Shown here: positions 10,403-22,100 of the stretch, piece by piece
Position numbering within the stretch: the stretch's first letter is position 1
How the letters are laid out: each line of letters starts with the position of its first letter
Source of the DNA: Rhyacophila brunnea
Lineage: Eukaryota > Arthropoda > Insecta > Trichoptera > Rhyacophilidae
Length of the DNA stretch: 64,000 nt
NCBI GenBank assembly: GCA_022495005.1
Contig: JAGYXB010000018.1
Location: 1,860,001-1,924,000 of the forward strand
Direction of reading: 5' to 3'
Position numbers and translations under genes: made by a program
The notes under the pieces: model-generated
Told to the model about the DNA's origin: nothing
Databases searched by the model: none
What the model saw: only the letters and a program-made list of their open reading frames with translations

Positions 10403-13400
10403 TTCTTTTTGAATATTTCTTTTCCAAAACACGATGACTTACCTCCCAAAGACTACAGTTGTTTGTTTCGGATTGCGAACTCTTTCGTTATTTCGTTCTA
10501 TTTTCTCTAAATTTAATTTGTTCCGATAATAAAAATTTAAATTTTGCTAGTCACGATTTCATACAATAATTGTTACCGTAACTGTATTTTGTTTTCAGAG
10601 TCATTAGTTCTAATTATACCAATTTTTGCCGGTTCAGTTTTGAATGTTTTTTGATTACCGTCGTGTGACATCGCTTGCGTGCGCTTCCGTATCGGGCGTG
10701 ATTTTAGACGCACTTTGATAATTATTCTATTTCTTATAACTTATTAAACTTGTAAATTAATTAATGACAAATTAAAACGTATTATTTGCGTAATATTTTT
10801 CTTAAATTTTTCTGGTTCGGTGGTCGTAACTATGTGTGTTATATTTTTCATATAAAGTCTTTTATTGACTTACGCTGTACTTGCAACAGACGTGAGACTA
10901 GTCTATGCTGTACGCGAAGAATGGCGATCTAAAGGAGAGATCAATACGTCACGCCAATTTCATTATTGTCCTTGTGAAATTTATTTAATATTGTGTTGTA
11001 AGCTACAATTATTCCTTCGCAAATTAATATTAAGAGTGTTTTGTATGGTATACACCTAATTTTGAAATACAATTTGCACATTTATCATCAATACATATTT
11101 CTTCTATAATTTATGTGATACCCACATTATTGGTATGGAAATGTCAATATTTGGGCATCGGAATTTGTGTTAACCATTGATTGTTTCAGCAAAAAGTTTG
11201 TTTTATGTTTAGTATGGTGCTAAAAGTGATTTAATAAAGTTCCAAAGGAGAAGGAAGGATGTCAAACTTGGACGAGATCGACATGAACATTTATATACCT
11301 ACTGGATGACAAGAATTATTAACCTCAAATTTGATAGAACCATTGAATTGAAACATACTAAGTGGATGTAACACCAAATCAATTGGACAGCTGGATGAAC
11401 CTTATTATGGAATGGAGTTTACAAAAGGTCCTTTCGTTCCATTTCTATATTGTGAATAATTAATAATTTCTATATCTCGAATAAAATCATTATCGGGTTA
11501 TTCCACTATTTAGTCGACAGTCGAGCTGTCATCGATTATTTGAGTGATATATTTTCATTCTTGTTAAAATTTGACACTAAATTATTCTAAATTCATTTCT
11601 CCTTAATTATTAACTTTCTATTCATTTTATTATGCTATTACAATTAATTATTTGCGACGGTAGAATACATTTATTTCGGATAATATGTTTCTACATTGTT
11701 TTTCTTACTAGTTTGACAGTTCGATATTAGTTTTTCAAATCTGTTCTTTTTATAAAGTAGACAATTGAAATTATTCATTTCGCGTTCATTATTGATAAAA
11801 TTCAAGTAATCTTTCGTTCATTGAAATAGATTTAGTCATTTTTAATTCCTATTCAATTATTCATATTTCAAATTGATTTTTGTTCACAACATCAAGCGCG
11901 CTTACATTTGCAGTCGATAGATGACACCTTCGTAGAATTTATTTGAAATATTTAATTTCAAGATTCTGTTCTTTCGTAAGAATGATTATTTATTATACAT
12001 AAATAATTATTTTTACAGGTGAATATTTTTAATAAAATTTTCCTTCTTAATTCCTATATAAAAACTTCCGTCTACATATTTTTTTGAATCAATTTAATTT
12101 TTTCTCTCCTGTCAATCCTTTCTAATTTAAAGACATATTTTTTTTAAAGCTTTTTGATTTCATTCTAGATGCTTTCACTCAACTATATGCAACTTTCCGT
12201 CCTCTCCTAATTTTTTAAAAAGCATATAAGCTAACATTAATTAATATTTTTAAATTCTTTTTTTCTCTTTTCAAATCCTAGCATCCGCTATTTATTATTC
12301 ATAAACATTCAATTTACTTTCACTTAAATTATTAATTACATTCTTTTTGATTTTGCAATTTTTTTATATAAATAAATAATTATTATTTAAAACTTCCATA
12401 TATGCATTTAGAGTACATTTTAATTTTGAATATTCTCTTTCATTGATATTTAAAAAAAAAAAATTTTCTTTGAGTATTAAAATATTTTTCTTTCAAATAC
12501 AATCTTGAATTGATATTTAATTACATTTACATTGGAACTAACTAAATTATTTTTTCTTTCAATTTAACTTGAATTTAATAATTGATTATTTTTTTTGCTT
12601 GTTCAGCGTGCACTGGGCAAATTTTTTTAAAAAAAAAATGCTGATATTTTATTCATTATCAACTTTGTTTGAAACTTTTAGGAGTTATCAAACCTTCATT
12701 CATTACGACACACACTCTGTCAAATATTTTTTCTTTTATTATTATGGAAAGGTGTGTTTCCGTGCTAGTCACACTCAACCAATTATTTTGAATTTTGTCA
12801 GGGCCGCATTTTAATAATGCCTATTTATTAATATTCAATTTTTTCGTGAAGGAATTTTGTACTCTTTGGTCTTTTGTCTATTACACACCTCAGATATTTA
12901 TAAATTATAATTATTATTTTTGCTCTTTTACAAGCTTCTTTTTGGATTGATTTTTTATCGAATTAATTATCGCAAATTTTATACATATATTATGTCATTG
13001 AGTAATACTTTCTATTATAAAATTCTATATTTCTTTATTTCAATTTCTTTGTGAATTTTTACTCACCTATGGTAAACTATTTCAGCTACTGACTTCTTTC
13101 CTGCCCATGGCAATACACCCTTGTTCCGGTGAACGTCCATCGCAAAGGTGGTGGTTGCAGACCTTTCGGGAAGGAGGCCTACTCAATTCATACCACACAA
13201 ACAGCATCTGGACCAACTTTTGGTAAACAAGCATAGTTCTAAAATCCACCATAGTGCCAGGATGAGAGTTATGGTGTTCCCGGAAGACGCAACCGCTGTC
13301 TTGGCGTTTGGAAGGGCCTGTCAGTTTAGCTACCTAGTGATAAAATATCTATATTTAAAATTACCTACAATTGTCTAATTAAGTACATCGCGCTGGTGAT

Positions 13401-15758
13401 CGTGTGATCTTTAATTATACCAGTTGCCTTTGTACTTGTTTTTGCGTGACGGTTTTGTTTGCTATTTTTATTATATTTTTTTTTTATTGATTGTAGTGAT
13501 TGGTTATACTTGTTCTGTTCAATGTATCTTTGTCGGTACAGGTTGCGGGGAGATTTTATTATTATTTGTTGGCTGCTAGCTCCTTGGAAGTCGTGGGAAC
13601 TGAAGGTGTCTCACTACTGTCCGGTTTGTTTTAGTGATCCGGGGTGCTGAAGATGTTCCTCGGACGCGTCTGATTTTTTTTCTCTAGCAGTCAACCCTCT
13701 TGGTATTTGGGTTGAACTATCGGTACTGAAGGCGGTTCCGTTAGTCCCCTCTCTTTTTGGCGTTGGAATCTGCCGCTGATTGTGTGGATTCCACCGCACT
13801 CTGATGTTTATGGTGGTGAGTTGGCAGGCGTGATGCGAATAATAGAAGCGATCGTCTGTCGACACTGATGATGTTGTGCAGCGGCCTGGACTGTATGAAG
13901 GAAATCAACCTACTTATCAAAATTCCTTGAGGGAAGAAAGTGGACGCTATAATACGATCTCTTTAGCCTTTCATTTTTTATTTTTTGCAGCCCCAACTTG
14001 AATGTCGGACCAGTTGCGAACCATGTTGTTCTTTTAATTACGTTTAGTTTCCGATGTGTTCATGGTTTCCTCGTCGTTGCCTGGCTTTCATGTGGTGCTC
14101 CGTGGTATTTTCTTTCTGTATCTGGGAGGTCCGTTTCTGATGGGTTCCGGACTCAGATCTCGCGTACCTGGGGCTGGAACACGCCACCGGAAGAAACGTA
14201 CGTCACCGGAGGTCTCGGGTTTGGCGGGATTGAGTTAGTCCAGAATCTGCGGCGGTGTATTTCTAAGTAGTTTTAAGTGTGATATATTGTACATAATGTA
14301 ATATAGTAGAGTAGTTTGAAGCGGAGCCGTATATTCTGGAACGGGCGATATCTTGTTACACCATGGTAGACTTTAACGTAGTATACTAAAATCGATGATT
14401 AATTTTAATTATATATTTTGTACTAGGAAGTCTTTTCTAGCTTAGTTTCCTCCTTGTTCGCGTTATTTTATTTGTGGGAGCGCTGCTTGGGATCCGGATC
14501 ATGGCTTGGAATACCATCACACGTCATTTGTTTCCTACAGGCTTAACAGAGAATCCACATCACAGCTGTTGGTTGTTAGCCACACTGTTATTTTTATTCA
14601 GATTAGACATCTGAGAGTAGTATATTTTAGTAATGTTCTTTTTAAATGTTTGGACGGTGCTTGACGCACAGTATTTATTACTTTCCGATAGACTCGCCCT
14701 CACGCAAAACCAAACTGGCACTCATTGATTATTAATTATTATTATGTTATTTGTTCGAACCAGGTTGGTGAATTTATTGTATTTATTATTTTTTATTATG
14801 TATACTTGCCAAAAACCACGGCATATACGATTGAGAATTTATATCTTTTGCTTTGTGCACTTTATAACTTTTGCCAACTATTAAAGGTTCATCTTTTTTT
14901 TAATAACTTAATATCATTTGAAATCAATTTATTAAATCATTCACTGATCTATTATTATTTTCAACTTAATTACTCAATGCTTATATTATTACTCAAATTA
15001 TAGAAGCAATTTTAATTTCTTGAATATAATTCTATTAATTACTTTATTATATTATACTATCTCTGCAATTTTATCAATTAATGAATTGAATTAAATTTCT
15101 TGAACTAAAATATTAATTCCTTTATATACAATATATTTTTATTATACCATTTCATATATTATTATTATCATCTGAGGTGCATTTATGTAAATTTTTTGGC
15201 TATTATTTCAATTTTTTATACTGATATCAAATCTTTTCAAACTAATAATTATTATACAACTCTTCCTATCTTTTTGGAAGCTTTATCTAAATCAATTTTT
15301 ATACATTCTAAATATTGCAGTTTTACACTGCTGGGTTGAATCCCCACTATTTGTTATGTTGTGAATTATCTGTGATAAATTATAATATTTTATATATTTC
15401 TATATACACGAGCTTAGGTGTTTTTATATTTATTAGATCTTTTTCAAAATTTATAAATTATTGGTGGACCGGTTAGGTAGGGTAAATCTACGAGACCTCT
15501 CCCAGCTCTTCACTCTTCAGCAAATAATCTTCTTCGTTTTTTGATTCTTCATAAGCCTCTCCCTCTGTCACCAAATAACAGAGTGGAAATTTCATCTATA
15601 TGTCTCCTTCGCTTCGCCTGTAGCCGCGCTATCTCTAAGCATGCCGTCCATGATGCCCAACCCCTGGGAGGATTGATGCTATCAGAAGACCCCCCCGAGA
15701 AGTTGACAGTCGAAGTCCTCGTTATGGCTTGTCCTTCTCTTACCGAGGTTGGAGGTAA
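10403..15758. other. Interior of the LTR element, no recognisable coding region
   Basis: About 5.36 kb with only short open frames. Most is T- and A-rich. A less AT-rich block (about 13080-14340) has short + frames (13148-13378, 13998-14270) that I do not recognise as Gag, zinc knuckle or polymerase. A second small block (about 15450-15758) precedes the 3' LTR and holds open frames on both strands (15541-15789 +, 15549-15764 -). No DNA-polymerase YXDD motif, integrase zinc finger or protease DTG/DSG context was seen in the translated short frames. Confidence 0.65.
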
Positions 15759-16675
15759 TGTCATGTTATTTTATAACATAACACACTAAGTCAAGGAAGT
15801 CTTTACGAGGGCAACACTACGCAAAAGTACGACCGGACCACGCCTGCGCACGGGATAGTTTGTACGGAGTTCGTGACACTATTTCCGGCGCTATGGGAGA
15901 TAGCGGGCTTTTTACACGAAGGTGAAGCGGGAGTCGATCTCTCAGTCTTGATCGTTCGAAGGAAGCAGACGTCTTGGCCAGTTCCGAGCCTCGGACCCTG
16001 GGCACAGGGCTTTCGATTTCCTGACGTTTTGGAGACGTGGACGATGGCCATCTGAAGGACGTCCCCCCACGCCAGGAGATCGGAGGAACTCCACGGTCCC
16101 CACACGTTTGAAGACGCACTCCTCGATTCCGTCCTGGAAGGAATCGAGGGCAGCGAAAAGGCTGGAGAGCCTTTTGTGTAATTGGTATTTATTGTTCATT
16201 TATGTTACGGTCCACCGAACTAGTCTTTGTTTCGAATTAGCTTTTGGGTTTTTGTTCTAATTTATTTAAATATTGTATCGCATTAGGTGCTCGTGATTCA
16301 CTTAAGTAATTATACATTTTTATACACTGTAGCCCGCAAGTTATCTTATTTATTAATATACAATTGTTGAAATTTCTCTACTTGCTTTTCATTTAATTTT
16401 CCTTATCACTATTGTCTCTATGCATCATCATAGAGTGGCGCTCAATCCGAGATACTTATATTTATTCCATCTTTATGTACTTTATTATTATACAGGAACA
16501 TCCAACGAATGAGTGTAGTAGCCGGACAGGTAACTGAGGTCTTAGAGGTAATTGTCAATCTACCCACGACCCTGCTTCATCCTATTTCCCCGAGTCTCAT
16601 GCTTATCCCTATCCCGTTCCACATTCCCATCCCATCCATACCTATTCCTTACCCCCATTAAATAATTATATGACA
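15759..16675. repeat. 3' LTR
   Basis: Complete LTR of 917 bp from TGTCAT to ATGACA, followed by the target duplication TAGT. Differences from the 5' copy are few: single substitutions in the GC-rich part and in the 'ttaatt..ccttcacta' area, and a one- to two-base indel or two. The palindrome GTTATTTTATAAC lies next to the 5' edge. Confidence 0.85.
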
Positions 16676-17269
16676 TAGTACAAAAAAGTCGCCTGCGGAT
16701 TGCTTTATTTCGGAGCTATTAAATATGTGGTTGAAAAATCCTGACCCGGTGGGTCCGCTTCAGGATGTGGGGTCTATGATAGAATCCATTTGTCAATGAA
16801 CGAAGATGAATTTGGATTGACTACTATTGAAATTGATTGTGCTAATAAACAAGCACATTCGTCAAAAATTAATGTAATATAAGTAATAAAACCTTGTTTA
16901 TTTTTGTTGTATTCGTAAGTAGGTACATTGTTGACTATTTAAAAATGTGTCTGTATTATTTAATGAAATAAGGGGGAGGGGGAGGCGCCTAGATTAGATT
17001 TTTTTTAAAGGGAGGCTTAGTAACATAAAGTTTGGAAACCACTGACTTAACATTTGAATTTTCTCTAAAAAAACGAGACGTTAATAATTTACCCTTCATC
17101 GATGTTTTGTCTAAAAAAACAAGACGTTAATTACCCCACGTTTAATTTTTTGAAAATGCAGAAAATTATTGGTCACTCAACGCGCACTATATTTTTGGCC
17201 GAAATACTATAATTTTGAAGGCACTGTACTATAATTCCACTTTCAAAATATGGCAACACTGGTCGGGAT

Positions 17270-17660
17270 CGACCGGGCAGAATATATCCAGACAGTGACG
17301 ACTGAAGACGTGTTGCACGGCTTCGGACCACCGGCCACAACATGGAGGCCATCTTCCGGTATTTTGTACTCGTATCATACTTTGCTATTCTAGGGTTTTA
17401 ACTTCTTTGTTTATCTCTTAATATTACCCCACAGAAACTGTTTCTCGTAGGATATAGGCCAGGCATTGTTCATTTATAACTGTTTCACTTCTAGTATATT
17501 GGTGGTTTATACCACGTGTCATTTGCTAACCTTGTTGAATAAACCTATGTTTGTGGACTTGGCTCCTACTCAAAACATTTTTTTTATTTAATTTCTTTGT
17601 TGCCTTGATTTATTCCCCAGTGTAATGTACACTCCGTCGGAGAAATCTAAGCATGGCGCC
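17270..17660 (+). repeat. Possible remnant of an older LTR hosting the hAT nest
   Basis: Joined to 8600-8715 across the hAT insertion, this DNA is richer in G+C, has an AATAAA (about 17538) in a TTGAATAAACC context, and then TGGCGCC at about 17654. That heptamer resembles the start of a primer-binding site downstream of many insect LTRs. No second LTR is visible in the window. This is a weak inference. Confidence 0.25.
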
Positions 17661-19190
17661 CCCTTAACTCTTTGCTCTAGATAATTATTTTCTTAAAGGT
17701 GTACTGGAAGCTCGATGACAATGTGAGCGTTTACAACTGTTCTCACGACCCAATAATAAGTATTGTTTGTTTTCTACAGAGGGTTTTCATTGCTTTACCG
17801 TTTATTTTTTGGACTGAGCTAGACCGATGTTAACGAAAATGGTAGGGTGGTATTGTTACTTTATACTTTTACTTTATATACCTCCCAGCGTTCGTTACAG
17901 CTTCTTTCCATGAGGACATCAAATCTTTTACCTATTGGGTGTCCTGTTATTGATGTATTATATATGTGAGAATTAACTGTATTCTTTGTCAGTATGCGTT
18001 TATCATTGGTGAAAGCGTATAATGTCTAAAAGTGCCAAAAATGTGAAATCCGGGTCGCAAAAAATGACTCAAATAAAATAATACAAAACTTAAATCGATA
18101 TACTTCAAATTCCATCAAGTACGCTCAGTTGATAGTACTGATTTAATTTATTGGCGTCTATTTTAGAGGTACTCTTAAAACTCTCGAAGTACTCTAAACT
18201 TATAAGTCTAGAGGTGTCAATACCTGATGACGGTGTAATATTGTACTGCATTAAGTAGATACCTGCGCGTACTTATATGGTATTGATTTAATGACCAAGA
18301 AATGGATGCTGACATAATATAATCAACGTGGCATCACAGAAAGATATAGGTAACAGTCTTTCATGCGACACAGGTGAGAGAGCACAAAGCGCACTGAACC
18401 ATGCAGCCTGTTAATTTTGAGGTGCAAACCGACATTTTGAATGATAATACAGTTGTAATTTTAGCTGAAAATGATGTCAGTTTTATTAATCTATGAAACC
18501 AGCTATCTCAATGTCATATAAGTACTGATTTGTATTGTTAAATCATCTCAAGCTCGAATCAATCCAATATATTTTGATGATAGCTTCCTTATGAAGAAAT
18601 ATATGTAGTAAATAAACAAAAAGAGTGTTTATGCATAATATTACTTGATAGTTTGCCAGGTAATTCAGTTCAAATTAAAAGAATCAACAATGTTGCATCC
18701 ATTGCGCTATAAAATATGTCTTTTGTAATCATTTCTAAACGTGTAAAATGTACAAAAAACGTCTAAAGTCGTACAAATGCAAATTGAAATATTTTAATAC
18801 ATTTTGACAATTTTCATTTAACATATTGAGTACTTAACTATGCATTAAATACATTATTTTAGAAATAAACGGACAAGTAAGAAAATAAACTACACAATGT
18901 GCGTTTTTTTAAATAAGGTTTTTATTGATTTGTTGTAATATTTGTACTTATTAACTTTTTAAGTGTATTTTGATTTGTTTCTAGAAGGTGCCAATGATTT
19001 TTGAAAAATTCATAGTTTTAATGCATTCTTTTAAATTTCAAAAACACCAATTTTTTTCAAAAATATAAATAAATAGGTATAACTTGAAATCTTTTATAGT
19101 TATATTAAAAATATATGTATTTTCCATTCGTATATTCTGAAATGCTATTAGAAGTGTTAAAACTTGTGTAAAAGTTAGGTAGATCGATTA
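17661..19190. other. No recognised feature
   Basis: AT-rich sequence with only very short open frames and no transposon ends or tRNA-like boxes that I can support. Confidence 0.4.
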
Positions 19191-19208
19191 TAATAGGCCA
19201 TTTACGTT

Positions 19209-19535
19209 ATGAAATCATATGACTATTTTTCTTTTGGTAATTCGTCAAATGATTATTTTCCGAATGCCTTTCTACAAGGCATGCTTAATTTTCACTCTCA
19301 TGAATTTCGTTGGTCCCTTCTGCTCTTGAAACACTTTTGCCTGTTATCGCGAGGGATGGTTTCCAATCCTGGTGTCCTAATAAATTTAAATGTACATGCG
19401 CCTATCAATTACCTACGTGGTAGCAGCCATGATTTATTCTGGATTGGAACCGTTTCCTCGTGTCAAGCCTATCAAGCAGCATTAGCAATTGGTGCAAGAT
19501 TAGTAAATGCGCACCAAATGCGACATTTTCAATGA
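19209..19535 (+). CDS. Unrecognised 108-residue open frame
   Basis: The frame begins MKSYDYFSFGNSSNDYF and ends AIGARLVNAHQMRHFQ. It is visibly less AT-rich than the DNA on both sides, which is what a coding remnant would look like. I do not recognise a family, there is no obvious signal peptide or membrane segment, and no splice-linked exon is evident nearby. It may be the eroded tail of a mobile-element ORF or a chance frame. Confidence 0.2.
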   Translation: MKSYDYFSFGNSSNDYFPNAFLQGMLNFHSHEFRWSLLLLKHFCLLSRGMVSNPGVLINLNVHAPINYLRGSSHDLFWIGTVSSCQAYQAALAIGARLVNAHQMRHFQ

Positions 19536-19539
19536 TGTA

Positions 19540-21535
19540 CTTTGTATTTTGTTTTTGAAACTTTATTTTTTTGTATAAATTGTATGTTTTTTGTTTTTAA
19601 AATTTTATTTTTCTGCATTAAATTGTACTTAAGTATGTTTTGATTTGGTTTTTGTTATTGTCATAATTATTTTCTATATTTTCTTATTCTCTTTTTTGAG
19701 GGTAATATTTGTTATAATGTAAATTTCATGTTGTGTACATCTTGAATTTAGATTTGTTATGTCCACAATATTTTGTTTTATTATAGAAAATTATATTAAA
19801 GGTTTTCATATTCTGTACTAAGACGGGAAAAATATCAAAATTCTCTTTACTGGCTAAGCACAGCAATCGCATTTCATTAAAATAGTGCCCGTGTCATTAT
19901 CATGTAGATAATAAATTATTATTGTTTTAGCACTAAAAGGATTTCAACTTGAAACAACCGCCGAAATTGATTCACTATTCATGAATTCCAGAAAATAGCT
20001 ATCTTAAAATGGTATACGTTAATCAAGGCATGGTTTACTTGAGTTATTTTGACAAGCTTTGGAAATATGGTAATGAATTTTCACAGGAATTACACGCGAA
20101 TTGGCTCGTATACCACAGTTTTCAAACTCATGATCTAGATTGAGAGACGAAAGACGTTTATGAAAATGTTCAAGAATGAGTGATATTATTATTATGAGTC
20201 AGTAAAAAATAAAGTACGTCTCTAAAATATTCATATAACTTAAGCTGGTTCTGAAAAATGATAAAAAACAATTTAATTGAAGTGCACATTGTGTGTGAGC
20301 ACAATGCAAGAAAACCGTAAACATTTTTTGTACTCCCATAAACTTTTCAATCTCTTCACTGACACTGGAATATATTCAAGGGTGAGAATATGAATCTCAA
20401 AGCCTCTCAATAGAACCTCATTTTGAGAGCCTTTTTACGCCCTTCCATTTTATCTGCTCTCGTGATACTCAAAGCAATCTCTCCAGGACTCTTATCTCTG
20501 GGCAGCATGATGCCACCATATGTATATATACTGCACTAGTAGATCTAAAAAAGGTCAACAGGATATTCATTATATTTAAAAGCATAATTTTATTCATAAA
20601 TAAAATACATACCTAAGTACATAAAAATATGTTTTTTTTAAATATCTAAAGTAAAAAAAAAATATTTGTATTACTTAAAAATTCCATAAACCTCTTCATT
20701 TCAAGTCATTATTATTGACCCCTTGGACTTACAGTTGTTTATCACTTAGCATATTTTATTGTGTACCACCAACAGATTTGGAGGTAAACAAATTTATCTT
20801 CATTATGAGCGTTAAAAAATAATAGTAATAATAAAATATATACATAGTATAATAGAACACGAAAAAATATGCTTATTTTGATAAATAAATAAATTTGATT
20901 TTTTTCCATTCACGAATGCCAGAAGTTGAAAATAACAAAAATCACAAATTCGTCTCTCCTGTAAAGTTGTCATATGGATATACCGTAGTTTACCTCTGGT
21001 ATACAGATGCTTCGGGCGAATAAGCTCCGAGGTTTAAACAATTGTAACATGTACTTACAATTGTTTACCGCTGTAGTCGGATTATAAGTTTCATCAAAAG
21101 AATTGTTTGTTTTCTTACTGTTATAGAATTGTACTCTAATAGTTATGGAGTTACAATGACATTTTTAATTTTTAACTTTTATAATATGAGTAATATGAGT
21201 TACAGCTGTTTACTACGTATGCAGGATAAGTAATGAAGTAACAATATAACAAAAACTCCATTTCACGATTTTAGGAGTTACAATAGTTTACCTCTGGTAG
21301 ACAGAATTTATAATTGAAACATAATAAAATTGCGTCGCAGGCAAAATTTTTATATAAAAATAAGTTTATGAGAAAACTGAACGAAACCAAGACTTAATAA
21401 TTGTAAATCGATGATATATGGTACAGATAGTTCACATCTCAATGGATAAAAAATATAAGTACCTACAGGTTCTAGTTTAAATTAAAGAGACACTCATTTT
21501 ATGATATAATACTATTCATACAAAACTATCTTCTC
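19540..21535. other. No recognised gene; diffuse repeats
   Basis: Mostly AT-rich. The word GTTTACCTCTGG occurs twice in direct orientation (about 20989 and 21288) and a related GTTTACCTCC occurs inverted near 20785. The purpose of these repeats is unclear. Confidence 0.35.
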
Positions 21536-21539
21536 TTCT

Positions 21540-22100
21540 TGGTCGTGTACTCATGGCTGAGGATCGTGACCACATTTAAATTTCGCCATCCTTTGAGTGA
21601 CCAAGACTTTCCATCCTTCTCGATCCTCCGCTCCTTCTCGATCCTCCGCTTCTCCTCTCTGACGCTCTTCCTCTGCTTTGCCTACCCTGGAGGCTACCCT
21701 GGAGGCTACCCAAAACTACCAGTCTCTCCAGGTTGTCCGGTCCGCGCCTGAAAATATGTCCAAAAAACTGCAGAATACTTCTCAGACATATTGTCGAGAG
21801 CCGTTCCTTTATCTTCAGTCTCTGGATGATTGACTGGTTCGTCCTGTGCCCCGTCCAAGAAATTCGAAGCATTCGGCGCCAACACCACATCTCAAAGGCA
21901 TCAATTGCCTTCCGTTCTCTTGCCTATAGGGTCCACGACTCGACTCCGTATAGAAATATCGAGAACACTAATGTTTGCACAAGCATCATTTTTGTGGCAA
22001 TCGAAATACCCCGATCCTTCCATATAGTGGTAAGGCGTGTCATCGCATTTTTTGCAATCTGTGTGCGCCTTCTTATTTCTATAACTATCAATAACTATAT
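21540..22100 (-). pseudogene. Non-LTR retrotransposon reverse transcriptase tail (RTE/jockey-like)
   Basis: Reading the minus strand from about 22100, the frame gives EIRRRTQIAKNAM, then LVFSIFLYGVESWTL, an in-frame stop, AIDAFEMWCWRRMLRISWTG, RTNQSII..LKIKERLSTI and ILQFFGHIFRR. The 'FLYG.E.WTL...FEMWCWRRMLRI.WT' block is a very common signature of the region after the polymerase domain of insect non-LTR elements. A stop follows WTL (TAG for a sense codon). The 3' part contains short GGCAGCC/TCC-type repeats. It is clearly a dead fragment. Confidence 0.85.

Larger units (their letters stand above)
9524..16675. mobile_element. Young non-autonomous LTR retrotransposon (LARD-like)
   Basis: Two direct repeats of about 0.9 kb, nearly identical, bracket about 5.36 kb. 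The 5' end begins TGTCAT and the 3' end finishes ATGACA, forming a perfect short inverted terminal repeat. TAGT occurs immediately outside both ends (9520-9523 and 16676-16679), a 4-bp target duplication. No gag, protease, reverse transcriptase or integrase motif is visible in the interior, although the LTRs show only about ten differences by eye. A young element lacking coding sequence must have been moved by proteins from elsewhere, as in large retrotransposon derivatives (LARDs). A weakly purine-rich stretch (gaggttggaggtaa) precedes the 3' LTR. I could not recognise a primer-binding site after the 5' LTR. Orientation cannot be fixed securely; if that stretch is the polypurine tract it is +. 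Confidence 0.85.
8938..17044. mobile_element. Second hAT-type element nested inside the first
   Basis: The left end CAGCGATTTCCAAACT (8938) is the inverted match of the right end AGTTTGGAAACCACTG (ends 17044) with two mismatches. The flanking octamers tcttaaaa (8930-8937) and acttaaca (17045-17052) agree at six of eight positions, consistent with an aged 8-bp target duplication. Subterminal GGAGGC motifs occur on both sides. Removing the LTR element leaves about 950 bp, without an intact transposase frame, so it is a defective or non-autonomous copy. The consensus CAGTGGTTTCCAAACT-like end is familiar from hAT elements. Confidence 0.8.
8724..17261. mobile_element. hAT-type element (outer), CAGTGTTGCCA ends, carrying nested insertions
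   Basis: The left end reads CAGTGTTGCCA at 8724 and the right end TGGCAACACTG finishing at 17261. The 8-bp direct repeat GTCGGGAT flanks both sides exactly (8716-8723, 17262-17269). Eight-bp duplications and CAG...CTG ends are hallmarks of the hAT superfamily. Just inside both ends lie repeated ACTATAATT words (four or five copies on each side counting variants), which look like subterminal transposase-binding repeats. Without the nested insertions the element is only about 425 bp (8724-8937 plus about 17053-17261), with no transposase, so it is a non-autonomous MITE. Confidence 0.9.

Noticed and set aside
17343..17402. Short frame MEAIFRYFVLVSYFAILGF that looks signal-like
   Set aside because: Only 19 codons with an immediate stop and no donor site; it lies in a possible LTR remnant.
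20980..21300. Tandem regulatory repeats (GTTTACCTCTGG)
   Set aside because: Only two direct copies and a partial inverted one, with no other shared sequence.
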